A stretch of 64,000 bases of DNA, taken from Lunularia cruciata (Eukaryota; Streptophyta; Marchantiopsida; Lunulariales; Lunulariaceae). Under the pieces are notes generated by a model. The model did not search any database. It saw nothing but the letters and a program-made list of their open reading frames with translations, and was not told the DNA's origin. A program made the translations under genes and the position numbers. The stretch covers positions 61,763,945 to 61,827,944 of the forward strand of contig OX419755.1 in the NCBI GenBank assembly GCA_948567375.1, read 5' to 3'. Shown one piece after another: positions 53,323 to 64,000 of this stretch. Each line of letters begins with the position of its first letter. Position 1 is the stretch's first letter.

Positions 53323-55247
53323 TGTGACAACCCGGAAAATATCACTTTTGCAATAATCAGGTAAGTAAAGTTTGTTCCCGCAAAGAAATGAATCAAAATT
53401 GGTCAAATACCAAGCAAAGTAACAATTTCAGTTCTTCTCGGTTGCGTCTTTGATCTCACCATAGGTAGAAACCACACCCAAAAGAGAGTAACAAGCACAA
53501 ATTTGTAGTCTTGTCACAAATTAACACTTCTTAATCACAACTCCATCAAATCTTTTCAAACAATTTTGATTGTGATGATTAAGGCTCTCCCAAAAATGGC
53601 ACTTCATTGCAAAACAACTTTGCCTCAAAATTTTGTTCCACCCCTCCACTGAAGGCACAACTTCCTTGATCAAAATTGCTTCACATCAACCTTGCACTGC
53701 ACTCACAAATGCAAAATACTACCAACACTTCAACTCCTCTTAGATCTATCAAAGCATTGCTCTAATTGCACTTCACTGAGGATCAAACACACAGAGTAAA
53801 GATCAAGGCTGCGGAATCCAACATCCAACAAGCACATTGACTTGCACTTCAAATTTATCCACACACTCACAAACACACACATAGAGTTGATACTCAAAAT
53901 CAAGCTCAAGCAACAAGCACTACTTCACAGCACTGCGCTTTATCTATTCTCAAAAATTGTGAGCACTAAACAACATAAGACTGCAAATGCCACTCTTAAA
54001 TAGTGAAGCAAACAACAATTATCTTCCTAAAGTACCACTTCCTAACAACTATACAAACCTACAAATCCAAAATAACAATGCACCTCTTCATATCTGCCTC
54101 TTTAAATCTTAATTCTATTACAAATCCGATCCGATGTCTACTTCTTCTTTGGCTTTCAAACCCAAACCCAAAGTAACTTTACTTCCTACTACCCTCTCCT
54201 TGGGTTTCATAATGCCTCCGTCCTCTATCAAACCTAACAAATTTTTTTCTTGATTTGAAATTTCACTAGTAGGTAATCTTTCTAACTCCTTATCTCCCGA
54301 CCCACTCTTCTCTAATGTCTCCAATGGTAACTCCAAAGACATCTGCACTCCTACTTCATCTACTTTAGGTTTTGCTCTAACATCCTTCCAAAGTTTATCT
54401 ATCTCTAATTTCACTAAGTCTAATCTAATCGTGATATTGTCTTCTACTTCCAATATCTTCCTATCTACACGAGTTCTTAGACTGATCAACAAAGCATTCA
54501 AGTCTTTGTCCTTTGTATGTCTCCTCCTTGTCTCCTACACCAACAGCTTCAACTCGTGCAGCCTCATCTCTTCGATGCGCATACTGGCCTCTATACTCAG
54601 CATTGCATTCATCCTGATCACAATCTCTTTTAATGGCTCCAATCTCATTTTCCTCTCCCGTTCTTGATCTGCAAGCCAATCTTCTTGATACATTGCCAAT
54701 TCTGCTTCAAACTCAACTTTCACAACCTCCTTCTCCTTCTCCTTTTGTACAATCTTCTCCTCTTGATTGCAAAGTAACTCTCTCAACCTCTCTTCTTCAC
54801 TATACCGCACTATCAACTCTCATTGTCACAACTGCTTCTTCTCCTCTACACTCTCCATCACCCTATCGAGCTCTTGTTCTTTCTCGGCTACTCCTGCCAC
54901 AACATGGATAATTTCTAGTCTTGAATTAGCAAATTGTTGCTTCAAGATTTCATATTCAGCAATTTGTCTTTCCCTTGCTATAACACTTTGCTCTATCAGC
55001 TCCTCCCTATTCCTTGCTTCTCCCTTCAAGTTCTCAATAACTTGATTCTATACTACTATATCTACTCTAAGTACCTCCCTTTCCTCCTCACCTCGGATTA
55101 TACTCTTCTTCACTTCCGAGTTCTCTTCTTCTAATCGGGCTAACACCTACAGCACAATCTTCACCTCCGGAGCTGATTGCACTTGGGGTTACCTTGACTT
55201 GCGGAGTGATCTCCTTCTTCACCTCTTCTTCTCTCGATTCTTGCCTT
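53323..55247 (-). repeat. Truncated LL LTR with C-terminal part of the LTR protein
   Basis: A minus-strand LTR runs from TGTGACAACCCGG to about 55247, where it breaks into an SL LTR fold-back. It covers the downstream half of the LTR: the protein end at 54118 (DIGSDL), the helix block MNALLISLRTRVDRKILEVEDN (54501) and the coiled coil to about 55190, with stops near 54535 and 54830. The upstream half is missing. The left flank is GTGGA; no matching right flank exists because of the truncation. Confidence 0.83.
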
Positions 55248-55249
55248 TT

Positions 55250-55412
55250 GAAATGGATATTCCCCTCTACTTTTTGACTTTACTTGACTTTTAGTCTAGT
55301 AACTTGAGTTATTGCAATAATTAGGCCGAGTAAGGTTACTAATTATTGCAATAACTCAAGTTACTAGACTAAAAGTCAAGTAAAGTCAAAAAGTAGAGGG
55401 AAATATCCATTC
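55250..55412. repeat. Fold-back of SL LTR sequence, 75-bp arms
   Basis: Bases 55250-55324 and 55339-55412 are inverted copies with about two differences and a 14-base spacer. Both arms derive from the middle of the SL LTR. The right arm is continuous with more SL LTR to 55789, so the left arm is the snap-back copy. Confidence 0.93.
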
Positions 55413-55789
55413 ATATGGGCATATTCCACTAGCATGTGATCATATCTTGACCCAACCACTAAGTCAAGGATTCTTTCACATAGGCTATCCTTGGACTATA
55501 AAAGAATCCAAAACAAAAAGGCTTGCGGGCCCAAGAGTTCTCATCTCTTTCTTCAAAGCAAAACACGTAGGAATAATACCAAGTCAACACACTAGAATCC
55601 AAAATAATGGTGCTCATCTGTTTCAGTTCCTCTAAAGTAAGGTCCCCTCTATCTTAGCTATGACTAACTTTAGCTAATCATGACTAATGTAGAACAATCC
55701 TTTATCTCTATATAAATAATATCTCTCAATAACTTGTAATACCAAGCTAAATATCACAATATCACACACATGCACAAATGAGTATTATA
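55339..55789 (-). repeat. Truncated SL LTR
   Basis: This holds the first 450 bases (element sense) of an SL LTR in minus orientation. The terminal TGTAACACC has become TATAATACT. The other LTR end is missing. Confidence 0.85.
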
Positions 55790-55815
55790 GTACAGAGCTC
55801 TTGGGGGAGCTCTTT

Positions 55816-55952
55816 CTTAGCAATGACTAACTTTAGCTAATCATGACTAATGTAGAACCATCCTTTATCTCTATATAAATAATATCTCTCAATAACTTGT
55901 AATTCCAAGCTAAATATCACAACACCACACACATACACAAATGGGTATTACA
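55816..55952 (-). repeat. Second partial SL LTR end
   Basis: About 137 bases repeat the terminal part of the preceding SL LTR (CTTAGCAATGACTAAC to GGGTATTACA). Between the two copies lies a small hairpin (AGAGCTC ... GAGCTCT, about 55794-55814). Confidence 0.8.
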
Positions 55953-56081
55953 GTTCAGGTCTTGTGTGACAAGGCATTGATTGATCGTCATACTACCTCC
56001 CGAGATCACCCTAAGGCAGATGGCTTAGTAGAGAAGAGAAGATTGCAAAATTATGGTTTGCAGAGAAGCCACTTGGGAGAT
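55953..56081 (+). pseudogene. Integrase fragment of a third retrotransposon family
   Basis: About 40 codons read VLCDKALIDRHTTSRDHPKADGLVEKR and, after a small deletion, LQNYGLQRSHLGD. DHPKADGLVE is the segment that carries the catalytic Glu in LTR-retrotransposon integrases. It is unlike LL and SL at this place, so it comes from another family. It is cut on the right by LL-4. Confidence 0.6.
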
Positions 56082-56875
56082 TGTGACAACCTAGGAAATA
56101 TCACTTTTGCGGTAATCACGTAAGTAAAGTTTGTTCTCGCAAAGATACTAGTTAGAAATATTGAAATACAAAGTCAAACAGTAACATGTAGTTCTTCTTG
56201 AGTTCTTCTTTAGTCTCTTAGGTAGAAACCACACCCAGAAGAGAGTAACAAGCACTGACTCACAGTCTCGTCACAACACTCTGTCACACTTAATCCCAAC
56301 TCCATCAAATCTTTCCAAACAATCTTGATTGTGATGATTCATGCTCTCCCAAAAATGGCACTCCAATGCAAAACAACTTCACCTCTGAATTGTGTTCCAC
56401 CCCTTCATTGAAGGCACAACTTCCTTGATCAAAATTGCTTCAAATCAACTTCGCACTGCACTACAAATGCAAACTTCTACCAACACTACAATTCCTCTTA
56501 GATCTATCAAGGCATTGCTCTGATTGCACTTCACTAAGGATCAAACACACAAAGTAAAGATCAAGGCTATGGAATCCAACATCCAACAAGCACACTGATT
56601 TGCACTTTGAAATTCTCCACACACTCACAAACACAAGCACAAAATTGATACTCAAAATCAAGCTCAAACAACGAGCACTTCTTCATAGCACTTTGCTATA
56701 TCTATTTGCAGAAATCATGAGCACTAAACAACATATTACTGTGAATGCCACGCTTAAATAGTGAAGCAAACAATAGTTCTAACAACTATACCATTCTATA
56801 ATAACTCTTCTAACCTGCAGATTCCAATGACAATGCACCTCTTCATATCTGCCTCTTCAAATCTCAAAACTATTA

Positions 56876-59296
56876 CTAATCCGATCCAATGTCTACTTCT
56901 TCCTTGACTTTCAAACCCAATCTAGAAGTAACTTCACTCACTACTACTCTATCTTTGGGTTTCACAACTCCTAATTCCTCTACTAATTCTAACATTTTTT
57001 CTTCTTGATCTGCAATTCCACTAGTGGGTAACCTTTCTAAACCTTCATCTCCCGACCCACTATTCTCTAATTCTCCAATGGTTACTCCAAAGACATCTGC
57101 ACTCCTATGTTATCTACTTTGGGTTTTGCTCTTACCTCCTTCCTAAGTTTCTCTATCTCTTATTTGACTAAATCTAATCCAATTGTGATATTGTCTTCTA
57201 CCTCCAATATCTTTCTATCTACACAAGTTCTGAGACTGATCAACAATGCATTCAAATCTTTATCCTTTGCATTTCTCCTCCTCATCTCCTGCACCTTCAA
57301 CTTCAACTCGTGCAGTCTCGTTTCTTCAATAAGCACACTGGCCTCTGTACTTAACATCTCGTTCATCTTGATCACGATCTCCTTCAATGGCTCCAATCTC
57401 ATTTTCCTCTCTCTTTCTTGATCTGCAAGCCAATCTTCTCTGTACATTGCCAATTTTGCTTCAAACTTGGCTTTCACAGTTTCCTTCTCCTTCTCCTTCT
57501 ACACAATCTGCTCTTCTTGATTGCAAAGTAACTCTCTCAACCTTTGTTCCTCTCTATATCTTAGTGGAAACTCTCTTTGCCAGAGCTGCTTCTTCTCTTC
57601 TACACTCTCCATCACCCTATTGAGCTCTTGCTCTTTCTCTACTACTCTTACCATAGCATGGATAATTTCTAATCTCGAATCAACAAACAATTGCTTCAAT
57701 ATTTCATACTCAACTACTTGTCTTTCCCTTGCTATGTCACTATGTTCTATGAGTTCCTCCCTACTCCTTGCTTCTCTCTTCAAATTCTCAATCATTTGAT
57801 TCTGTACTACTACATCTACTCGTAGTACTTCCCTTTCCTCCTCACCTTGGATTATACTCTCTTTAATTTTGAGTTCTCTTCTTCTAATCAAGCTAACACC
57901 TATAACACAGTCTTCACCTCCGGACACTTTGACTGCATCTCCTTCTTCTTGTGCTCTAACTTCACTAACAACGGGCACACAACCTCTCGTAGATACTCTA
58001 CTCCTTCACTCGGAGTTACCTTGACTTGTGGACTTATCTCCTTCTTCACCTCTTCCTCACTCCACACTCGCCTTCTAAGCCATAGCCACCTTATAGGTAT
58101 GGATTCTTTGCTCTCCAAACTTCCATCCTCCTCTTCTCTTACCTTACTTGGTCCATACTCATACTTCGCTTTTTGTCTAGAACAAACTCCTCTCTGAATT
58201 GTTACTCTCTTCTCCTCTTCCTCTAGAACTTTGTCTTCCAGTTTTGTGTTACTTTTCTCCTCCATCCCCATCTTGACTTCCTCCTCTTTGGGTACCGATT
58301 TCATCTCCACTCCATTGTCACTGTCACTACTCTTGTCTCCACTTTGCAGTGTGAACTCGGGTTCTTCCTCCCTCTCCAAATCTTTGGACTTGCACTCGGC
58401 TTCTCCTTCCGATTCTTCTTCCAACAACGTGACTAACACTAGCTCTTTCCTCAGGTTTACCCTTCTAGCCTTCCAAGGTCTCGCTTTCTCTACTTCTTCT
58501 TCTCCTTGTCAACTCCTCTTCTTTGACTTTGGAGATCTCACTTCCAACTACACACTCTGACCCGTCTACATGTAGTACTCATCACTACTCTTGAATGTAT
58601 TGTTGCTCCTCCGTATCGACATCTCTTCTTAAGTCGGGATGGAAATGCAACACCATCTTATTACGCTCCGCCGCATTGAGCAAGTTCATCCCCAGATAGA
58701 AATGGGCTACAAATGACACAATGTAATGTGGAGGCAACTTGTCCCGTAAATTCCACACCATTTGTCTTGTCCTCCCATGAAGACACTTTGCTCAATTACT
58801 TGGCTCCCTTACAAACATCTTATGGAAGAACAATGCTTGGTGCTTCATCACATAAGTTGTTCTCTTTGGCTTCAAGATTGCCATTAGAGCACTTACGATC
58901 CCTCTCTTGACATGATCCTTGTAGCTCTCTACTTTGTAACCATTCTTTGTGCACTTTGAAGAAAAGAGCATCTCTCACTTCTTGGGTTTCTTTGGCTACT
59001 TCTTCCTTTCCCAAGAATGTGGCACCATGCTCTATGCCTACTTCTCTCCTGAGTACTAATCTCCAATCCGACTGTGTCCATCGAGCCAGATTTCCCCTCA
59101 TCCCTTCCTCCTTAGGGCCATCAAGACACTTACTCTCAATGATCTTAGTCATGAACCCTGGAAAGCTAACATTCTAGTTCCATGCCAAGAATGTGATTCG
59201 AAGCCTGCTCAAGACCTCAATTCTTGCAATCACATCAAACCTCCAAATCGCATGATTTCTCACTATAAATTTGGAGTTCTTCTTCCCTCCTCCCAT
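56876..59296 (-). pseudogene. LTR-encoded coiled-coil protein, copy in the LL-4 3' LTR
   Basis: MGGGKKNSKF starts at 59296. The N-terminal domain is present in pieces (MTKIIESKCLDGPKEEGMRGNLARWTQSDWRLVLRRE, 59152-58820), with a frame change before HQAVFF. The basic and acidic linker lies at 58439-57900, the coiled coil at 57978-57499 and 57477-57160, and the frame ends in DIGSD at 56876. Multiple stops and shifts make it a dead copy. The middle differs more from solo LTR 2 than the ends do. Confidence 0.8.
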
Positions 59297-59477
59297 CTTT
59301 CTCTCCTCCACTCTGGGCTGGGGACTATTCTTCCTATTGATTCCTAAATTAACTCTCTCAATTTCCTCTTAACACACTAGCACATCTTTGACTCTACTTC
59401 CCTTCCCACAATCTCTTGCATGACGACTTCTTAACAGCAATGGAAAATTGCTTGTCATCACTTTGTCTTTAGCTCAA

Positions 59478-59485
59478 TTTTTATA
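59478..59485 (-). promoter_or_regulatory. TATA box of the LL-4 3' LTR
   Basis: TATAAAAA on the minus strand is at the conserved LL position, about 390 bases from the LTR start. Confidence 0.65.
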
Positions 59486-59867
59486 GAGTTACGCCTTGTT
59501 TGTCTTTCTTCAATTTGAGTTTCTACCAAGGAATCACACCTCTTGTATGCTCTTGTCATTGTCAAGTATCCTTCATGCGTATGACCACCATTTTTTGAAT
59601 GGTCCTTTGTTGAATGTCTTGCCCTGACAAAAAGTTGTTATATTGTCCTCGCCTTGAGTTGAGCACCCCTCGAGACAAAGACTCCTTACTTTGGGTTGTA
59701 TGCTAATAGGGAAATTCCAAGTACCTCACCTCATGACTTGAAGTCACATTGCCTTGGGTTTCATCCCAAGGACACTTTTTTTTGCCTTCTTTGGCCATAC
59801 AAGTGCAATTTGACTTCTCTGTACAGTTCTTCTTCCAAATTGAGAAAAAAAATGTGGGTACCACATA

Positions 59868-59877
59868 CTTCCTCCCT
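59868..59877 (-). other. LL-4 polypurine tract overlapping the pol stop
   Basis: The minus strand reads CACATTTGAGGGAGGAAGTA before the LTR. The TGA pol stop runs into the purine tract, as in LL-3. Confidence 0.8.
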
Positions 59878-60926
59878 CAAATGTGAGCATCTCCATGAGC
59901 ATAGACTTTGGATGTCTTAGAGACTTCCGAGTCTATGATCCAATATCTCCGAACTCTCCACCCGCTTACTTGAGTGGCAAAAGGATTGCCCTCCAGGTCT
60001 GCAAGTTGAATGGACCCATTTTCATAAAGATGAATAACTCAATAAGGCCCTATCCATCTCAAATGCAACTTGCCTGGAAAAAATATTTGGCGATTGTTGT
60101 ATAACAAAACCAAACCTCCTTTGCAATTAATCATAGGCTTGATGTGCTTATCGTGCCTGACTTTCCTCTACTCTTGTACTTCTTTCATGGTTTGCATTGC
60201 ATCATCTCTTTTCTCTTCTAACCACATCAGTTGATGGATCCTAAGATCTTGGCTTTCTTCCTTTGACAATTGTTCTTTGCAAAGAATCCGATAAGTTGGT
60301 ACTTCAAATTAAACTGGTAGTATGGGATGCAAGCCGTATGTCAAGAAATGTGGAGTTTGTTTGGTTGTGATCTTTTCTGTTGTTTGATATGCCTACAACG
60401 CAGCTGGTAATTTTGTATCTCAGTCATAGGCATAATTGACAGTCACCTTATTCAGAATTTTGCAAAGTAACCTATTTTCCTTTTCCGTTAAGCCATTTGC
60501 TTTTGGGTTCTAAGGAGTCGTCTTCTGATGTTTAATCTGGAATTTTTTTGTTAACGCCTCTATCACAAAGTTTAAAAATTGTGTCCCTCTGTCATTGACC
60601 AATTCCAGAGGATATCCGTATTAGGAGATGATGTTTTGAAAGAAAAATTCCACCATGGTCTCTACATCATCTCTGCGAGTTGCTTCAGCTTTGACCATCT
60701 TGGCAGCATAATTAGTGCAAAAAAAAATGTATCTCTTCCTTGTGACTTGGATCACTAGTTGAATGGGACCTACAAAATCAATTCCCCATTTCTCAAATTG
60801 GGCCAAGGGTAAAATTGAGATGGTAAAATTGATGGCTACTTCTCAAAGGCCATTGAGAAGTAGCCATCAACTTCCATGTTCTCTGACAAGCATCACAGCT
60901 TTGGATATGGGCATGCGTGTCTTTAG
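59877..60926 (-). pseudogene. LL-4 integrase
   Basis: The C-terminal GPY module (near 60040) and the coiled helix (LLWIHQLMW-like, near 60240) are preceded by NPKANGL (near 60490), with the DQGTHF Asp box degraded (near 60590). A clean block with WGIDFVGPIQLV follows (60806-60621). About 245 bases of the HHCC finger region are deleted at a junction near 60924, and a small hairpin duplication sits at 60831-60868. It is a non-functional copy. Confidence 0.85.
60831..60868. repeat. Perfect 16-bp hairpin inside LL-4 integrase
   Basis: Bases 60831-60846 and 60853-60868 are exact reverse complements around a 6-base loop. The right arm is ordinary LL sequence (compare LL-3 near 40930); the left arm is an added inverted copy. 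Confidence 0.92.
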
Positions 60927-63450
60927 CTAATACGGCCCCATTTTCCTAAGAAAGGCTACACTCTGCTCTGGGTCCAGCCCTTCACAACAATGGAGAGTAT
61001 GCAAATAATGATATTTGGTTGCATACCCCATACTTTGCATTGTTGTTAATTGATATAACTCTTCATCAGGGAACCTATCATCAATTTCCCATTCCTGGTC
61101 TTGAGTTTCTAACCTAGACAAGAAGTCCGCATTCGAATGTGATGCTCTCTTCCTTACTTGTACAATATATGTGAATTCTTGTAACAACAAGATCCATCTT
61201 GCAATTTGCCCGAGCAAATCTGCCTTCTTGACCAAATGTTGCAATGCGTAATGGTCAACATAGAAGACAAACTCGTATCCCAGCAAGTAGTGGCAAAATT
61301 TCTTGTAGGCATACACCATTCCGAGTGCTTCTCTTTCAGTCATCAAATAATTCTTTTTGGAAACTAAAAGTTGTCGGTTGGCATAATAAACTGGGTAGTC
61401 CTTCTTCTTCTCGTCCTTTTGACTTAAGACAACTCCAATTGCCATGGACAAAGTGTCCACATATACATGAAAAGGGACGTCCCAATTTGGGGCCCTCATG
61501 ACTGGTGCTTCAACCAGCTTCTTCTTCAATACCTGACAAGCTTCTTCTTGATTTACTTCCCACATGTAGTCTTCGGATTTCTTCAGAAGCTTTGTAGGGG
61601 GTGCAGCAAGCACCACACAATTTGAAAAGAAGCGTCTGTAGTATCCAACGTGTCCCAAGAAGGCTCTCTGCTCCCGGATGTTCTTGGCGATTCCAAAGGT
61701 GAGATGACTTTGACCTTCTCAATATCAAATTCAATACCTTGGCTTGACACCCAATGCCCCAGAAGAATTCCCTCCTTCATTGCAAAGAAGCATTTCTTTG
61801 AGTGTAATGACAAACCAAAACAACACCTTTCAAAAGTTTGGCAAAGGTAATCCAAATGTACATTTCTTTGCCCAAACACACAAAAATCATCAATGAAGAC
61901 CTCCACAAATTTAAGCAGGAAATCTTTGAAGATTGAATTCATCATCTGCTGGAAAGTAGCAGGAGCATTACACAACCCAAAGGGCATTTGATTGTAAGCA
62001 AAAGTGCCCCAATTGGTTGTGAATGTGGTTTTATCCTTGTCCTCTTCTTGGATGGATACTTGATTGTATCCTAAAAATCCATCGAGAAAACTATAACAAG
62101 GGTGACCAGCTACTTGGTCCAAAATGGTATCAATAAAAGGCAAGGGATGATGATCCTTCCTTGTGATTGCATTCAACTTGCAGAAATCTTGGCACACTTG
62201 GATCTTCCCCATTTTCTTCTTTGGGACAATGACAATGGGTGAAACCCATTCACTACTTAAGACATGAAAGATTATTCTGGCCCCTAAGTACTTGTCAATT
62301 TTGTCTTCCACCAACAGGGAGTACTTTGGGTTCAGACGGTATTGTCTCTGCCAAACCGGAAGTGCACCTTCAACCAGATCAATCCAATGTTCTCCAAATT
62401 CTCATGGAATACTCGGCATTTGATCAATAGACCAGGCAAATACATCTTGGAATTCTATAAACAGGGCAGTGTATTTTGCCAACTCCTCCAAAGTGACTGT
62501 CTTTAAAATTTCAGAATTTTCCCTTCAGTCAAGACAACATCTTGATAGCCATCGGGGTTGATGACTCCTTCAACATGGCTTACTCGGCTTAATTCGAGGC
62601 AAGCTTCCATCAATCCCGCTTCCTCCAAGTCTGGTTCACCCAAGGCAAGGTCATATGGATCTTCATCTTTGACGTCCACCTCGTAGCATTCCAAGTAATT
62701 GACTTGGACTTTGTCTTCGGATTCATCTGAGGACAAAGACGATGAGTCTTTAGATTTGTCCTCATCTTTTGACGAACTAGTTTCCCTAAGATGGGGAACC
62801 TTTTTCCAACTCACAATCACCAACTTCTGGTCTTCGGACAAAATGCCCTTGAATAGTAGATTATATTGGTGCCAATCCACCACAACTTGGGCACTATACA
62901 ACGAGGGTCTTCTGATCAAAAGTGGGTAACCAATTTTGGTCACTGGTTGCAACACAATGTAATTCAACTTTAAGGGCACTCCTCCAATGATTTTCATAAT
63001 GTTTGACAGCATGCCCAATGGCCGTCTCTTGGTTTGGTCTGCAAATTTCAATACTCGGGGTGTTGGTTCAAACATATGATACCCCAATCAATTTGTAGTA
63101 TCCTTGGTGATGACATTCACACCAAAACTCGAATCGATGGGTATCAATGTGATCATGCACCCGGCAATCTCCGCATCAACCTTGGGAGATTGCAAATCTT
63201 CTTGTTCAATACAATATAAGACAGGCAGGTCTTTCTTGGACATCGACCTTACTTTCTTGAGGGTTGAATTAAATTGCCTTTTGTATAGCTTGTTATCTTC
63301 CCACAATTGCTTAAATGTGACGTTTGTATTTGTGGCTGCCAAATCCGCTACAATATCATATTGGAGTACTCCTCCCAATTTCACCGTCTTTGCCTTCGGC
63401 TTCGGGTTTGAAGTCTCTCCATGTTCAAATTTGACTTTGGGGCGCTCCAA
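60927..63450 (-). pseudogene. LL-4 protease, reverse transcriptase and RNase H
   Basis: The protease has PIDSSFGVNVITKDT (near 63100-63140), so the expected Asp-Ser-Gly is changed to Asp-Ser-Ser. The linker (LNYIVLQPVTKIGYPLL) runs in one frame to 62503. RT is one open block (62314-61583) with CQDFCKLNAITRKDHHPLPF, PFGLCNAPATFQ and the FIDDFCVFG box near 61880-61905. A frameshift near 61650 leads into RNase H (61658-60927; VDTLSMAIGVVL, VDHYALQHLVKKADL, SHSNADFLSRLE). RT and RNase H are the best-preserved LL enzyme domains in the window. Confidence 0.9.
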
Positions 63451-64000
63451 AATGGTGATGGGAGTGCTAGAAGTCTTGACCTAAGGTTCCTTGGGTTGGC
63501 CTACCTCGGCTTGGATCAGACCCTTCACTTTGGATCGGATGTCTGACGGAAAAACTAGAGGCTTCATCTTTGTCTCCTCCTCCAAAATCATTTAGCGGGT
63601 CTTGAGTATCACTTCCTTGAGTTCTTTTTGCAAGGCTTTAGCTTTGGCTTTAGCAAGGATCTTTTCCTCCTTGGCAGAAAGGATTGCTTTTGGGTATAGC
63701 CTCTTTTCCTTTTTGGAAGACGACAAGGTCGTACTCAGTTTTTTGGGATCACGCTTCTTCTTACTTGTGTGTGTCTCAACTTTCAAATTTTCAATGTCCG
63801 GCCATTCTCCTTCCAAGGCCGGACTCCCTTCTTGAGGCCTTTCCTCCTCAAGTGTTATACAATTTACAGTCGTATCACTCTTCACCTAAAGTGCTACATG
63901 CTCAACCGGGGTTTGTACATACTTTATAGGCGGCTTTGGGTTTGGTAGGTGAGGGCATTGGTTGCTTCTATGACCCAATCCTTTGAAATTTCCGCACAAG
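63451..64000 (-). pseudogene. LL-4 gag C-terminal part, cut by the window edge
   Basis: The last zinc knuckle (CGNFKGLGHRSNQC, second Cys changed to Phe) lies at about 63953-63994. It is followed by the proline-rich spacer (PNPKPPIKYVQTPVEH), a stop, and the Lys/Glu-rich tail (63885-63592) that leads to the protease. The rest of gag lies beyond 64000. Confidence 0.85.

Larger units (their letters stand above)
56082..59865 (-). repeat. LL-4 3' LTR, full length
   Basis: This LTR is 3,784 bp, the same length as solo LTR 2, from TGTGACAACCTAGG to TGTGGGTACCACA. The TATA box lies at 59478-59485 (minus). The LTR adjoins the LL-4 polypurine tract, which proves the long unit is an LTR. Confidence 0.95.
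56082..64000 (-). mobile_element. LL-4: Ty3/gypsy long-LTR element, 5' part outside the window
   Basis: The 3' LTR (56082-59865), polypurine tract and gag-pol from integrase back to the last zinc knuckle are present. The 5' LTR lies beyond 64000. The left flank is GAGAT (56077-56081), which should reappear beyond the other LTR. Confidence 0.93.

Noticed and set aside
1-64000. CRISPR arrays, tRNA or rRNA genes, bacterial operons, host exons
   Set aside because: No regular spaced repeats, no cloverleaf-like genes and no non-transposon coding blocks were seen. All long frames trace to LL, SL or a third retrotransposon.

Overview
The window looks like intergenic DNA from a large plant nuclear genome. 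Both retrotransposon families in it are non-chromoviral Ty3/gypsy elements of plant type. I see no host gene, tRNA, rRNA or bacterial-type feature. The species cannot be read from the sequence; a gymnosperm or other repeat-rich land plant would fit, but that is inference. Almost every base belongs to nested, decayed LTR retrotransposons of two families, named here for convenience. Family LL has very long LTRs (about 3.78 kb, starting TGTGGTGCCCACA and ending GTTGTCACA). Family SL has LTRs of about 690 bp (starting TGTAACACC and ending GGCTCACA).

Layout. 1-8543: LL-1 (+), a decayed gag-pol whose integrase is split by an LL solo LTR (4649-8245, TSD CCTGA) and which is cut at its end by an SL solo LTR (8544-9234). 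9249-17077: SL-1 (-), a nearly complete element with two 692-bp LTRs. 17078-17368: an unclassified repeat called X. 17369-23853: the 3' end of an old LL-2 (+), interrupted by a solo LTR (18050-21833, TSD GTTTG). 23854-25615: two LL LTR pieces (-). 25616-53096: SL-2 (+), spread over 27 kb by four inserted units: solo LTR 26097-29875 (TSD AGTAT); solo LTR 34662-38419 (TSD GCACT); LL-3 (-) 38420-49241 (TSD TCACA), inserted exactly at the end of that solo LTR; and a short solo LTR 50261-51689 (TSD GGAGG). 53097-56081: a second copy of X, an LL LTR fragment, a fold-back of SL LTR and an integrase scrap of a third family. 56082-64000: LL-4 (-), running off the window.

The most interesting item is inside the LL LTR. 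Each full-length copy carries a long open frame of about 810-860 codons. It encodes a conserved N-terminal domain I do not recognise, a basic/acidic linker and a long coiled coil. A conserved TATA box stands just before it and a polyadenylation-type signal follows it. Because the frame lies in solo LTRs flanked by perfect 5-bp duplications, and directly downstream of the polypurine tract in LL-3 and LL-4, it truly belongs to the LTR. A strongly diverged relative in the LL-2 LTR keeps the same protein motifs and the same TATA-ATG layout.

SL also carries extra genes: a 157-codon protein with a CCHC knuckle upstream of gag, and a 56-codon leader frame, both present in two copies. No element here looks able to move by itself: all gag-pol frames carry stops, frameshifts or deletions, and many of the changes look like C-to-T/G-to-A decay. 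Three fold-back (snap-back) inverted duplications record template switching inside the dead elements.
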